The notes: generated by a model not told the origin, from the sequence alone. Shown: positions 43,983 to 54,001, numbered from the stretch's first letter. The stretch: 59,792 bases of DNA from Candidatus Heimdallarchaeota archaeon (GCA_018238155.1 JABCTZ010000039.1:1-59792); one strand, 5' to 3'. Numbers and translations are program-made.

Positions 43983-45596
43983 ATGATTCAGTATAAAGAG
44001 AAGAAATTAGATATAACTGCAGATGATAAAATATTCACACCAAAGGGAGTTGGAGCTCTAAACATTGGCATCGTTCAATGTTTGTCTGAATTGGTAGCTA
44101 ATTCATTGGATTGGCGAAGATTAAGCGAGAAAGAAATTAATAGTTTAATTGAAGAAAAGAGAATAAATCCAGAAAAAGTTCGAAAATTCTTTGAGTTTTA
44201 TGCTCCCCTTCTAAAAGCAAATCCAATTGATACTATTATAAAAATTCAATTCAATGGTGAAAGTATTGAGATATGGGATAATGGTATTGGAATGAATTTA
44301 AATGAACTTGAAATTGGGCTTAAACTAAGAGCTGCTAGTAATGAAAAAAGGGAACCTTTGCGGGAACGTAAAGGTATGTTTGGTATGGGGTTAAAAGTAG
44401 GAATCTTAGGTATGGGTTGGAAATTTACAATTAGAACTCGATCGTTGATAGATAAAACCGAAAATGAAATAATAATCAATACTCGAGAAATTGAAGACGG
44501 AAAACTAAAATTGAAAGAAGTTATCGGAAGAATTTATGAAAAATATGATAATATTGGTCCATTAAATGGATTTGAAAGTGGAACTTATATTAAAATTGAG
44601 GATTTGCATAAAAGTAGGCATAAACCAGAGTTATGGCGTCAAGAATTGGGTCGTAATTTTTCCCCTGAAATTCAATATGAGAATATTAATATTGTCATTG
44701 TAGATAATAGCTATGAAAAGGAAAAAGAATTGGAACCATGTCTTCCTGAAATTATTGCTATATTTGATGATACAAGAATTAATTTAAATCTAAAAAAAAT
44801 AATGGTAAAACCTGATAATGGAGATGGTACTAGAGGTGAACCTATCCAAATTAAAGGATGGATTGCTTTACGCAAAATTAGTGCTTCAGGTTCGGGCAGA
44901 TGGGGTATTCATACTTTTCGAAAAGGTCAACTTGTTGAGGCATTCCATAATGATGGACCCACAAATAATGGGCTATTACCAGTTGATCCACACCCTACCA
45001 TTGCCAGAATTCATGGTGAAATACACTTAGATATGTGTGATCCAAATTTCACCAAAATGGGTTGGAATACAGAGCTTAAATCATGGATCGATGCGAAGAA
45101 AGGATTAAAGTCTATTTTGGATGAACTCGTCAAAGCAGCAAGAGCATATCGCAAGAATAAAGCGGGAAGTGCAAAAGCACGACAATTCATACAAAAAGCC
45201 AAAGAAACAGGGAAAAATATCATTGAAAAATTATCTAATAATTCAGAGGAAAAGGATGAAAAGGAAGACTCTAGAGAATATATATCACTAGGAGATGGAC
45301 GTTTCATTAAAATTTCAGTAACACAACAAACAACACCTAATCACTTTCAATTTTGGGATTTTAGTTATAATGAAGAATCAAATGAAATTGCAATATTTGT
45401 GAATCAATCTTCAACACTTTGGTTATGGGCACAAAATAAGAAGAATCCAGGAGACTTAGCATATCTTATTAATAATTGGGCAATCCTTGATTCACTTTAT
45501 TTCTGTTTGATTTATGATTTAGATATAGAACCTGCCAGAGCTATAGATTTAAGAGATAAATGGCATGCAAAATTATATCCAGAAGAGGGAAAATGA
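43983..45596 (+). CDS. MORC/MutL-like GHKL ATPase, full-length
   Basis: 537 residues. N-box S-E36-L-V-A-N40-S-L-D-W with the catalytic Glu, G1 box I-W-D-N-G-I-G-M, G2 box K-G-M-F-G-M-G-L. The middle includes G-S-G-R-W-G-I-H-T-F and a His-rich, charged stretch shared with the paralogue. The last 140 residues (after a charged, Ala/Lys-rich linker) are unique and may recruit partners. ATP binding should dimerise the head, as in MutL and MORC, to clamp DNA. It is followed by two genes on the same strand. Confidence 0.9.
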   Translation: MIQYKEKKLDITADDKIFTPKGVGALNIGIVQCLSELVANSLDWRRLSEKEINSLIEEKRINPEKVRKFFEFYAPLLKANPIDTIIKIQFNGESIEIWDNGIGMNLNELEIGLKLRAASNEKREPLRERKGMFGMGLKVGILGMGWKFTIRTRSLIDKTENEIIINTREIEDGKLKLKEVIGRIYEKYDNIGPLNGFESGTYIKIEDLHKSRHKPELWRQELGRNFSPEIQYENINIVIVDNSYEKEKELEPCLPEIIAIFDDTRINLNLKKIMVKPDNGDGTRGEPIQIKGWIALRKISASGSGRWGIHTFRKGQLVEAFHNDGPTNNGLLPVDPHPTIARIHGEIHLDMCDPNFTKMGWNTELKSWIDAKKGLKSILDELVKAARAYRKNKAGSAKARQFIQKAKETGKNIIEKLSNNSEEKDEKEDSREYISLGDGRFIKISVTQQTTPNHFQFWDFSYNEESNEIAIFVNQSSTLWLWAQNKKNPGDLAYLINNWAILDSLYFCLIYDLDIEPARAIDLRDKWHAKLYPEEGK

Positions 45597-45597
45597 A

Positions 45598-46275
45598 ATG
45601 AATCTAGATAAATTTAACTTGTTAAATGAAGAAATCAACCTCTTAAAAAGATATGATAAGTTTATTGAGAAAATTAGGGAATTTGGTTTCAATCCACGCG
45701 CAATAAGTGATGGTAATTTAGATTCACATATGATATCTTATGCCTTTAAAATCGCTCCACAAATAGTAAGAATGTATTTTGGTTTATATCTATGTGATGA
45801 AGAAGAAAGAAAAAAACTCAATGAATTAAAATTAGATATTGGAATAGTTAGAACTCTTATGTTAATAGAACCAGAAATTAGAAATGAATTGTACAAAAAT
45901 CTCAATGAGATCTTACAACAAGAATTTCCACTAAAAAGTATAATATCATATATTGACAATGGAAATTGGAGAATTAGAATTCTAAACCTATTTGACTTAA
46001 TAGATAAAAATTACTGGGCTGCTGTTAGTGCATATTTGAAGGACATTAATCTAATTTCTGGAACATTAAACGCTAAATTTAGAAGTATGTTAATGGGCTT
46101 TAAAATATATAAGAAGGCATCTTATAAACAATTAAATTGGTTAGAACGTGAAATTATTTATGATCATGAATTAGATTTACAAGTATTTATGAATCCATCT
46201 TTAAAGAAAGATTTTCCTGAAGCAGTTAAAATCATTAAATTATTCTTAGAAGAATATGAATTATATGATAGCTAA
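45598..46275 (+). CDS. Unknown helical protein between MORC-like and PLD-SNF2 genes
   Basis: An all-helical protein with no motif I recognise. I chose the ATG at 45598 because it follows the MORC-like stop (TGA 45594-45596) directly, with GAGGGA (45584-45589) as ribosome binding site; the longer frame would begin inside the upstream gene. It precedes the PLD-SNF2 gene by 21 bp, so the three probably form one operon and work together. Confidence 0.6.
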   Translation: MNLDKFNLLNEEINLLKRYDKFIEKIREFGFNPRAISDGNLDSHMISYAFKIAPQIVRMYFGLYLCDEEERKKLNELKLDIGIVRTLMLIEPEIRNELYKNLNEILQQEFPLKSIISYIDNGNWRIRILNLFDLIDKNYWAAVSAYLKDINLISGTLNAKFRSMLMGFKIYKKASYKQLNWLEREIIYDHELDLQVFMNPSLKKDFPEAVKIIKLFLEEYELYDS

Positions 46276-46296
46276 ATTGGATTTAGGTGTAAATAA

Positions 46297-49200
46297 ATGA
46301 ATATGGAAAATATTCCTAAGGTATTAAGTAATCGAGGTAAGAAAATATATTCTGAAATGATTAAACCTTTGCTGAAGCATACATATTCTTATGATCGAGT
46401 GGCATCATATTATAGCCCACTCTCACTCTCAATTCTTCTAAATGAATTTGCAGAGATATGGGCAAAAAATGGGCAAATAAGGTTAATCATTGGTTTTCAT
46501 GAAACAATGAAAATTACTCCGGCACTGAAATCTGATGTAGAAGTTAAAGATGCAATAAGAAATGCAGTAATGAATGCAATCTTGGGTAATGCTAATCAAT
46601 TGAGTACGATATTAAAAAACAATAAAAAAAACACTTTAAGTATAATTAAAGAATTAATTAATCAAAAAAGATTATTAGTAACCCTTGTTACACCAAAGGT
46701 TAATTTTGAATCTTACAAAAAGAAAAAGAAATGGCCCAATCCTGAAATCGGGATTTTTCATTCAAAATTTATGATTTTTCATCATACTCCTAAGAATTCA
46801 AAAGACACTAAAATCAGTAAAACAAGATTAACAAAGTTCAGTTTAAAAAATCTATTCTATCGTCCTTTTTCGCTTAGACGTTCAAGTTCTAAATTCTCAG
46901 TAATAACAACATCGATGAATGAGAGTGTTAGAGGGTATTCAGAAAATATAGAAGATGCAATATTACACCATTCATGGTATGAACCAGATGAGATTGTTTG
47001 CAAACATTTCTTAAACCGTTTTGAAAAAATATGGTTGGGTGAAGATGAAGATGTTATCACAATGCCTTTCACAGAAGAATTTGGAAATGTTGTAGATACA
47101 GTTTATAAACAGTCGGATATTAAATATTTCACTTGGAATAAATTCATTAAATTGTTAGATAGCTCGCCAATATATCATTGTTTATCTTTCAAAGAAGTTG
47201 GACTTCTCTCGCATCAAATAGGCGTATTTAAGGAGGCTCTTAGTAGATGGCCAATAAGAATACTTTTAGCTGATGAAGTAGGTTTGGGTAAAACGATTGA
47301 AACTGGTGCACTAATTAGCTATTTACAGAAATTTTGTAATGTAAAACGAATAGCAATTCTTACTCCTGCCTCATTACAGAGACAATGGCAAAAAGAGCTA
47401 AAGGAATATTTCAAACAAGATTTTTGGATTTATAACTCTTCACTTCAAACATGTGAAAATGATAAAGTTAGTATTTCTGTAGGAAAAAATCCATTATCTC
47501 AAATAGGTAAAATAGATAATGTGATTATCTCTTGGCATTGGGCAAGATTGGGTGCGAAAGAACAGATTAGATTTAATAAAGATAATTTACCTAATCTATT
47601 AATTGTCGATGAAGCACATCATGCTCGAATAAAAGAAAATAATTCAAATATTGAAAAAACTCAATTATATTGTTTATTGAAGGAAATGCAAAGATATATT
47701 CCTCATATAATTTTAGCTACAGCAACTCCATATCAAACGAATATTCATGATTATTTCTCTCTATTAGATATCCTTGGAATACCTGAGAATTTTATTGATT
47801 CTTTGCAGCACTACACTAAATGGGTTAGAGGTGAAATTCCTGATAGAATGAATTCTCAAATTAAACACCTAAAATTTATTCATGGATTTAAGGAGAAATA
47901 TCAGCTAAATCTTCCTAACATTAAATTATTGCATAATTTAGAAAACAAAGAAACAACAGATATCAAATTTTACAAAGACATAATACAAAAAATCCAAAAA
48001 ATTCCTAGAAATGATATAATAGCAACACATCCTGCAACATTTTTAACAACGAGAAATTTTAGAAGTGGTTTAAAAAATTTAGGTTATGGATTTCCAAAAT
48101 CTCATTTCGAAGGATTTGAAATAGCTATTGATAATAACCAAAGTGATTTATTAGAAGATATTGAAGAATATATTCAGCTTCATCTAGGTCATCTAGAAAG
48201 ACACTTAAGTGAAAATAACAAGATAGGATTATTACGTAGTTTATATAAACAACGAATGGTTTCATCATTTAAAGCAGCTTATGATACCTTAAAAAATCGA
48301 GAAAATAAATTGCAGAAAATATTGAATGATAAAAAAATAGATAATTTTATTTTGAATGTATTATCTGAATTTAATTCAGAGTCAAATGATGAGAATGATG
48401 CACTGCCTGATTTTTCTAATGTATCAGAATCAACTAATTTGAGTCAATCAATATTGGAAATCGCTCGAACTGAATTATATATAGTAAATAGGCTCGTTTC
48501 AAAACTTGAAAAAATGTTTACTGAAGGTAAAATCTTTGACCCAAAACTTGTTAAGTTAAAAAAACTTTTGAAAGAACACCTGCTTAAAAACCATAAAATA
48601 TTGGTGTTCAGTAGATTTACTTCTACAACTAGTGCCATTATAGATGAGTTAAAAGAATTCTATAATAATGCGGGAGTTGGTAGATTTGATGGGAAATATG
48701 TTGGTATATATAAAATTACTAAAAATACAGTTGAATTTCTTCCTTGCAATCGTAAAACCATAATAGACTATCTTAATAATGGAAAAATAAAAATACTAAT
48801 TTGTTCTGATGCTGCAAGCGAAGGATTAAATCTTCATGCTGCTAATGTTGTTATCAATGTAGATGTCCCATGGAATCCTTCTAGACTGCAACAACGTTTT
48901 GGTCGTGTGGATAGATTAGGTCAGAAATCTGAGAATGTTCATTTGATTAATCTTTATTATCCTAATTCGATTGAAGAGAGAATGTATCGTGTTCTAGAAA
49001 ATAGACGAATTGATTTTCGTGCAGTATTAGGTGAAGTACCAGAAATCATGTCAAGTCAACAAAAGAATATTATTAATGGTCTAAGCAAAGGTAGTATTCC
49101 AACTGTTAATATAACATTTGAGGAAATTGATAGAGAGAGAAAAAAATATCTCAAATACTCAAAGTTTGGTATTGATACGGCTTCTAAAAATAAATTATTT

Positions 49201-49731
49201 GACAAATCATTATACTATAGTTTAAGTGATTCAATACTAAGGTCTGCTTCTTTAAAAGACAAGCAAATAGTTAGAATTAATAGTGATACATTTAAAATTG
49301 ATAATCATTGTTTCAGCGTTAATCCACTAGATGAGAATTTTGTAAGTCTAAACAACCAAATTTTTAGTAAATTTAAAACAGAACCTGAAAATATAAATAA
49401 ATTTATGAGAATTTATCAAATTGAAAACAAAGCTGGAATTCCTCTATTTCTAGCTTTGGAAGATAAAGATCACATAATTCCAATTACAACAAAAGATTGG
49501 TTACATTTATTTGATTTTTGTTTTAATGGAAAACCTATTAATATAATTGGATGCAAGCGATTCCCTAAAAATGATTTTTGTGAAGTGATGAAATATATTG
49601 CTGAAGCTGAATCATGGTTAATGCCAAATCACACAAAGATTAGAACAATATCATCTACAGAAATAGAAATACCAAATTTTACTGAAGTTAAAATTGGAAA
49701 GTATTTAGGATCTATTAGTGTAATTTATTAG
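46297..49731 (+). CDS. PLD-nuclease/SNF2 helicase fusion
   Basis: 1144 residues. Residues 1-250 carry a PLD-like domain: F-H-S-K-F-M-I-F-H (HxK) and T-T-S-M-N-E-S, with one HKD. From about 320 a SWI2/SNF2 ATPase follows: L-A-D-E-V-G-L-G-K-T (motif I), L-T-P-A-S-L (Ia), I-V-D-E-A-H-H (II), T-A-T-P-Y (III), F-S-R-F-T (IV), D-A-A-S-E-G-L-N-L (V) and Q-R-F-G-R-V-D-R-L-G-Q (VI). The C-terminal 230 residues are unassigned. PLD plus SNF2 proteins are known in phage defence and restriction loci, where the motor moves along DNA and the PLD cuts. It is the last gene of the MORC-like operon. Confidence 0.88.
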   Translation: MNMENIPKVLSNRGKKIYSEMIKPLLKHTYSYDRVASYYSPLSLSILLNEFAEIWAKNGQIRLIIGFHETMKITPALKSDVEVKDAIRNAVMNAILGNANQLSTILKNNKKNTLSIIKELINQKRLLVTLVTPKVNFESYKKKKKWPNPEIGIFHSKFMIFHHTPKNSKDTKISKTRLTKFSLKNLFYRPFSLRRSSSKFSVITTSMNESVRGYSENIEDAILHHSWYEPDEIVCKHFLNRFEKIWLGEDEDVITMPFTEEFGNVVDTVYKQSDIKYFTWNKFIKLLDSSPIYHCLSFKEVGLLSHQIGVFKEALSRWPIRILLADEVGLGKTIETGALISYLQKFCNVKRIAILTPASLQRQWQKELKEYFKQDFWIYNSSLQTCENDKVSISVGKNPLSQIGKIDNVIISWHWARLGAKEQIRFNKDNLPNLLIVDEAHHARIKENNSNIEKTQLYCLLKEMQRYIPHIILATATPYQTNIHDYFSLLDILGIPENFIDSLQHYTKWVRGEIPDRMNSQIKHLKFIHGFKEKYQLNLPNIKLLHNLENKETTDIKFYKDIIQKIQKIPRNDIIATHPATFLTTRNFRSGLKNLGYGFPKSHFEGFEIAIDNNQSDLLEDIEEYIQLHLGHLERHLSENNKIGLLRSLYKQRMVSSFKAAYDTLKNRENKLQKILNDKKIDNFILNVLSEFNSESNDENDALPDFSNVSESTNLSQSILEIARTELYIVNRLVSKLEKMFTEGKIFDPKLVKLKKLLKEHLLKNHKILVFSRFTSTTSAIIDELKEFYNNAGVGRFDGKYVGIYKITKNTVEFLPCNRKTIIDYLNNGKIKILICSDAASEGLNLHAANVVINVDVPWNPSRLQQRFGRVDRLGQKSENVHLINLYYPNSIEERMYRVLENRRIDFRAVLGEVPEIMSSQQKNIINGLSKGSIPTVNITFEEIDRERKKYLKYSKFGIDTASKNKLFDKSLYYSLSDSILRSASLKDKQIVRINSDTFKIDNHCFSVNPLDENFVSLNNQIFSKFKTEPENINKFMRIYQIENKAGIPLFLALEDKDHIIPITTKDWLHLFDFCFNGKPINIIGCKRFPKNDFCEVMKYIAEAESWLMPNHTKIRTISSTEIEIPNFTEVKIGKYLGSISVIY

Positions 49732-49796
49732 TGGTTATGATAATCAGTTGATTTATTGTCTACTCAAGGACACTTATTCTTGTTTACTGATAATAA

Positions 49797-49940
49797 TCAT
49801 TTTAAAAGAGTCTTAAGAGAGTAGTAATTCAAAAACTGATGCTTTTTCTTTTGTCTAATTTCCGTGATTTCCCAAGGACTACGATAAGGTTCTGTTATTT
49901 TTCCTTCAAAATCATTCATTACTTTATTTTGACTAAGTAT
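49797..49940 (-). pseudogene. C-terminal relic of a PIN/helical-repeat gene
   Basis: The minus strand gives K-V-M-N-D-F, E-P-Y-R-S-P-W-E-I-T-E-I-R-Q-K-K-K, which matches K-V-K-N-D-F and A-Y-H-G-P-W-E-L-A-E-I-R-S-K-K-K near the C-terminus of the protein at 54002. Only about 45 residues remain and no N-terminal PIN domain is present. A deleted paralogue is likely. Confidence 0.7.
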
Positions 49941-50030
49941 CGAATTTAAAAATCCGATTCTTATCTTATGAAATGTACAGATGTAGACATTCACAAGTTT
50001 TTAAAACAATATAACTCTGTAAAGTTGATT

Positions 50031-51497
50031 ATGAACTATAAATTATCAAAATCGCATTATCTTTTAGGTTTAGAATGCCCAAGATATTTGTGGAATATCA
50101 ATAATAATCCAGAGAAGATACGCAAAGAAACTATAGGTGAAAAATTTACTTTAAATGAAGGTATTAAAGTAGGTGAAATTGCTAAACAGTTATTTTCAAA
50201 AGGGATTAATATTCCAATTGATGAATATTCGGAAAATATTCTAAAAACAAAAGATTTTCTAACAAAAAATAAGCCTTTATTTGAAGCAGGATTCGAGTTT
50301 GAGAATTGTTTTGCTAGGGCAGATATTATTGTTCCTAATGGTGATGGCTGGGATATTATCGAGGTAAAATCGAGCACGAGAGTAAAGGATAAACATATTC
50401 ATGATGTTTCTTTTCAGAAATTTGTTTATGAAGCCAATGGGTTGAAAATAAAGAACTGTTTTCTACTGCACATAAATAGAGAATATACTAGAAGGGGAGA
50501 TTTTGAAATTCAAAAATTCTTCAAGAAAGAAGAGATTACCTCAGAAGTTGAAGAAGCAATTGTCGGTATTAGAGATAGAATAGATGCAATATTCAAATTC
50601 ATTTCTTCAGATGAAGCACCTGAAGCTAAGCTTTTCTTACCAAAGATAATAAAAAAAGGCAGTCATAATTGTCTTACTGAAAAATGTTTAGTATTACCTC
50701 CAAACAATGTTTTTTGTTTGTATGGCAGTAAAAAAGCAACTTACGAATTGTTTGAATCCGGAATAGAATTAATTAGAGACATTCCTGAGAGTTTCGAACT
50801 TATATATAAACAGGCAATTCAACGAGAAAGTGTGATCAAAGGAAAACCATACATTGATACTGTGAAATTAAAGGAATTTCTTGGAGAGCTATTTTATCCG
50901 TATTATTTTCTTGATTTTGAGACTTTTTCTACAGCTATTCCAATGTTCGATGGATTAACTCCGTATTTTCACGTTCCCTTTCAATTCTCGTTACATGTAG
51001 TTCAAGAAGAAGGTGCAGAGAGCAAGCATTTCGAATATTTATACAATGGTAAAGAAGATCCGAGAGAAGAATTCCTTCGAGAATTAATGAAAGTTTTGGG
51101 AGACAGTGGAAGTATTATTGTTTATCATAAAAGTTTTGAGATTGGAAGATTAAGGGATCTTGCAAAGCATTTCCCCAAACATAAGAAGTGGGTTGATACG
51201 GTTATTACAAGAATTGTTGATTTGCGTGATCCATTTAGAAAATTCTTTTATTATCACCCTCAACAGCAAGGTAGCGCCTCTATTAAAGCTGTTCTTTCAG
51301 CTATGACTGAAATGAGCTATGAGGGATTAGAAATTAAAGATGGAAGAACTGCACCGGTGGAATTTCTAAGCGTAACCTATGAAGACTGCAAAGAAAGTAA
51401 AAAGCAAAGGGTTAGGAATAATTTACTCGAATATTGTAAGCTAGATACTCTCGCCCAAGTCAAAATCGTTGAAAAGTTGACTGAATTAGTGATATAG
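50031..51497 (+). CDS. DUF2779-type DNA nuclease (DEXK plus RNase H-like)
   Basis: About 488 residues from the chosen ATG at 50031, which puts L-S-K-S-H-Y-L-L-G-L-E-C-P-R at the N-terminus as in related proteins; the frame is open from 49968. The first half has W-D-I-I-E-V-K-S-S (DEXK-like) and a Cys pair (C-L-T-E-K-C). The second half has Y-F-L-D-F-E-T-F (acidic exonuclease motif), Y-H-K-S-F-E, D-L-R-D-P-F and Y-C-K-L-D-T. That layout is DUF2779: a Cas4-like domain followed by a DnaQ/RNase H-like exonuclease. The role is probably DNA degradation or repair. Confidence 0.8.
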   Translation: MNYKLSKSHYLLGLECPRYLWNINNNPEKIRKETIGEKFTLNEGIKVGEIAKQLFSKGINIPIDEYSENILKTKDFLTKNKPLFEAGFEFENCFARADIIVPNGDGWDIIEVKSSTRVKDKHIHDVSFQKFVYEANGLKIKNCFLLHINREYTRRGDFEIQKFFKKEEITSEVEEAIVGIRDRIDAIFKFISSDEAPEAKLFLPKIIKKGSHNCLTEKCLVLPPNNVFCLYGSKKATYELFESGIELIRDIPESFELIYKQAIQRESVIKGKPYIDTVKLKEFLGELFYPYYFLDFETFSTAIPMFDGLTPYFHVPFQFSLHVVQEEGAESKHFEYLYNGKEDPREEFLRELMKVLGDSGSIIVYHKSFEIGRLRDLAKHFPKHKKWVDTVITRIVDLRDPFRKFFYYHPQQQGSASIKAVLSAMTEMSYEGLEIKDGRTAPVEFLSVTYEDCKESKKQRVRNNLLEYCKLDTLAQVKIVEKLTELVI

Positions 51498-51676
51498 AAA
51501 TTGTTTGGGAAATCATTCGAATAAAACCTTACTATTTCCATTAATCAGAAAGCCTAAGATTTTTACACTGTATGTTCAATTTTAGGAAAATTAATATTAT
51601 TAAGCTTATGTTTTTATAAATAATGAAAAGAGATTTCTGTCTATATAGTTAGAACACGAGAAGGAAGACTTAGGAC

Positions 51677-53038
51677 ATGAACAAGTTATTAATAAAAAGG
51701 AAAGAGCTCGTAACAGTTTGCGGGGCATCATTGATATTCATTATTCTCGGTGTTATGATTTTATTACCTCAAGAATCTGAGGTGCCAGAAGTTGAAAATC
51801 AAGAGTTAGATAGTTCCATTGAGTGGCAACAAATGTACGGAGGCTCAAAACAAGACTGGGCTTATTCAATCCAACAAACTAACGATCAAGGGTATATCAT
51901 AGTTGGTGTTTCCGAGTCAACAGATATTGCAGGTTGTACAAATCATGGAGGAGACGATATTTACATTCTTAAACTCGATTTTAACGGGACAGTTGAGTGG
52001 CAGCAATTGTATGGGGGCAGTAATGGTGATTATGCTTATGTGATTCTGCAAACAATTGACGGAGGATTTATTCTAGTTGGAGAATCGGATTCAACTGATA
52101 TCCAAGGTTGTACGAACAATGGTGGGTTTGATGGTTTAATCATTAAACTAGACCCGTTTGGAAAAGTGGAATGGCAACAAATGTACGGGGGAAATAATAA
52201 TGATCTTGTAATCTCCATTCGCCAGCTCGCTAATGGTAGTTTTATTGCTGCAGGAGAATCTCGATCAACCAACATTCCTGGTTGTTCTAATAATGGCGGT
52301 GCAGATGTCTTTGTCCTCAAACTTGATTCAAATGGCACCATTGAGCAACAACAATTGTATGGAGGAGAGAATGATGATCGAGCTTTGTCCATTCAACAAA
52401 CTTCTGACAATGGGTTCATTGTTTTTGGCAGTTCAAATTCGCAACTAGCAAATTGTACAAATCATGGCGATTATGATTTTTACGCTTTAAAACTAGATGA
52501 AGCGTGTAATATTACCTGGCAGCAAATGTATGGTGGTAGTTCTCGAGAGTGGGGGTTCTCAATCGAGCAAACTGCTGATGGTGGTTATATTGCATGTGGT
52601 CTTTCAGACTCTACTGATATTGCCGGTTGCTCGTCCTATGGTGATTGGGACTCCTATGTAATAAAATTAGATTCAAATGGAAATCTTCTCTGGCAGAAAA
52701 AGTTCGGGGGAAGCTCTATGGATCTTTCTTATGAAATCAAGCAAACCACTGAAGGATATATTGCTCTTGGTGGTTCTTGGTCAGATGACATCCAAAATTG
52801 TACTAACCACGGTGAAAGAGATTATTATCTCTTTAAGATTGATTCAACAGGTGCTGTGGAATGGCAAAAACTGTATGGCGGTTCTAAAATCGATTATGCT
52901 TCCTCTTTTGATCTAACCTCTGATGGAGGTCTGATTATTTCCGGTGGTTCAGGATCCAAAAATATTCCCGGTGTAACTAACCAAGGAGAATGGGATGTAT
53001 TCATAATCAAACTTAAAGCTTGTTCAGTATATGGTTGA
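51677..53038 (+). CDS. Surface protein with seven WQQ-YGG repeats
   Basis: 453 residues. One hydrophobic segment (about 11-32) acts as signal or anchor. Then seven near-identical units of about 55-60 residues follow: (E/T/L)-W-Q-(Q/K)-x-(Y/F)-G-G-x-x-x-D...G-G-x-I-x-x-G-x-S-x-S, with D-I-x-G-C-T-N-H-G-G in most. Such repeats fold as a beta-propeller. The two conserved Cys per unit are unusual. A secreted or cell-wall-linked binding protein is likely. Confidence 0.8.
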   Translation: MNKLLIKRKELVTVCGASLIFIILGVMILLPQESEVPEVENQELDSSIEWQQMYGGSKQDWAYSIQQTNDQGYIIVGVSESTDIAGCTNHGGDDIYILKLDFNGTVEWQQLYGGSNGDYAYVILQTIDGGFILVGESDSTDIQGCTNNGGFDGLIIKLDPFGKVEWQQMYGGNNNDLVISIRQLANGSFIAAGESRSTNIPGCSNNGGADVFVLKLDSNGTIEQQQLYGGENDDRALSIQQTSDNGFIVFGSSNSQLANCTNHGDYDFYALKLDEACNITWQQMYGGSSREWGFSIEQTADGGYIACGLSDSTDIAGCSSYGDWDSYVIKLDSNGNLLWQKKFGGSSMDLSYEIKQTTEGYIALGGSWSDDIQNCTNHGERDYYLFKIDSTGAVEWQKLYGGSKIDYASSFDLTSDGGLIISGGSGSKNIPGVTNQGEWDVFIIKLKACSVYG

Positions 53039-53069
53039 TTGAATTAGTAAATAAGAAATAATTAGTTAG

Positions 53070-53979
53070 CTATTCATATAGTACCCCCACTATTCCTTCA
53101 CTCAAATCCTTAAGTTTGGATATCATGTTCTCCTTTTCGTTTTTGGTAAAATCATGTAAATCTCTTTCCCATAGGACTAATTGTTGTGGAAGAATGAAAG
53201 CAATTTTCTTGATTTCGGGAAAATTTTGTATCTTCTTAACAGAATGATGATGACAAAGACTAGCATAAATTAAAAGTTGATTTACATCATTATTTGGAGC
53301 TTTATGTGGATGTTTTGTTGTTTTTATATCCACAAGACAATTATCAATAATTAGATCAGCATCAGCTTTTACAAAATCTTTTACTCCTAATGAGGGGTTA
53401 AGGTAAACTTTTTTTGCTGAGCTGAAAGTTTTTTGCAACCATTCCAGAATGTTTTCAAAAAAAATCTCTAATTCATTTATTTCTAGTTTTTCTAATGGTT
53501 TTATTCGAGGAAAATGACCACTTCTATATAATGCATCAAGAGCTGACATTAACCAAATGTCTTGTATTATGTCTTTCCAAGGTTTGTTCTTGTAATGATC
53601 AACCCACATGGTGCCCTTTTCGTAAAGTGCCATCGTTTCTTCTTCTCCTATGTCATCTCTGTATACTAAAACGGAACAATGGTCGTCAACCTTATGATAA
53701 ATATGATCCAAGCTTATCTCTGAAATCAGAGGTCTTTCAAGAATAATTTCCGCATCAGGTGCTATTAATTTATCACGGAAAAATTTCCTAATCATATAGT
53801 CAGTCAAAGTTCCTAAGTGCATCCAGAGACGTCTTTCATTGATAAAATTTGGGCAAGGATTTGTAGTTTCAGGTTTAAAGCTATTATCTCTAAAATGCCT
53901 TGTGCCAAAATAATCCCATTGTTTACTTTTAAGTTCCTTTAACCAACCTGTTATTGGTCTAATTTCAATTTTTTTTCAT
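53070..53979 (-). CDS. DEXK-like nuclease, start obscured by homopolymer frameshift
   Basis: The called ORF from 53822 begins M-H-L-G-T-L, but the frame is open upstream to 53960 and reads I-E-I-R-P-I-T-G-W...N-E-R-R-L-W-M-H-L. An ATG at 53977-53979 precedes a run of eight A; with seven A it would be in frame (M-K-K-I-E-I-R). So I place the true start at 53979. The body has A-D-A-D-L-I-I-D...V-D-I-K-T-T-K, a DEXK core, with Gln and Tyr as in Cas4/RecB-like helices. It ends 23 bp from the PIN gene on the same strand. Confidence 0.65.
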
Positions 53980-54001
53980 TTATATCGCATCTGTTCTTTT
54001 T

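Noticed and set aside
25000..52000. CRISPR array to go with the CARF genes
   Set aside because: I looked for regularly spaced direct repeats and found none in the window.
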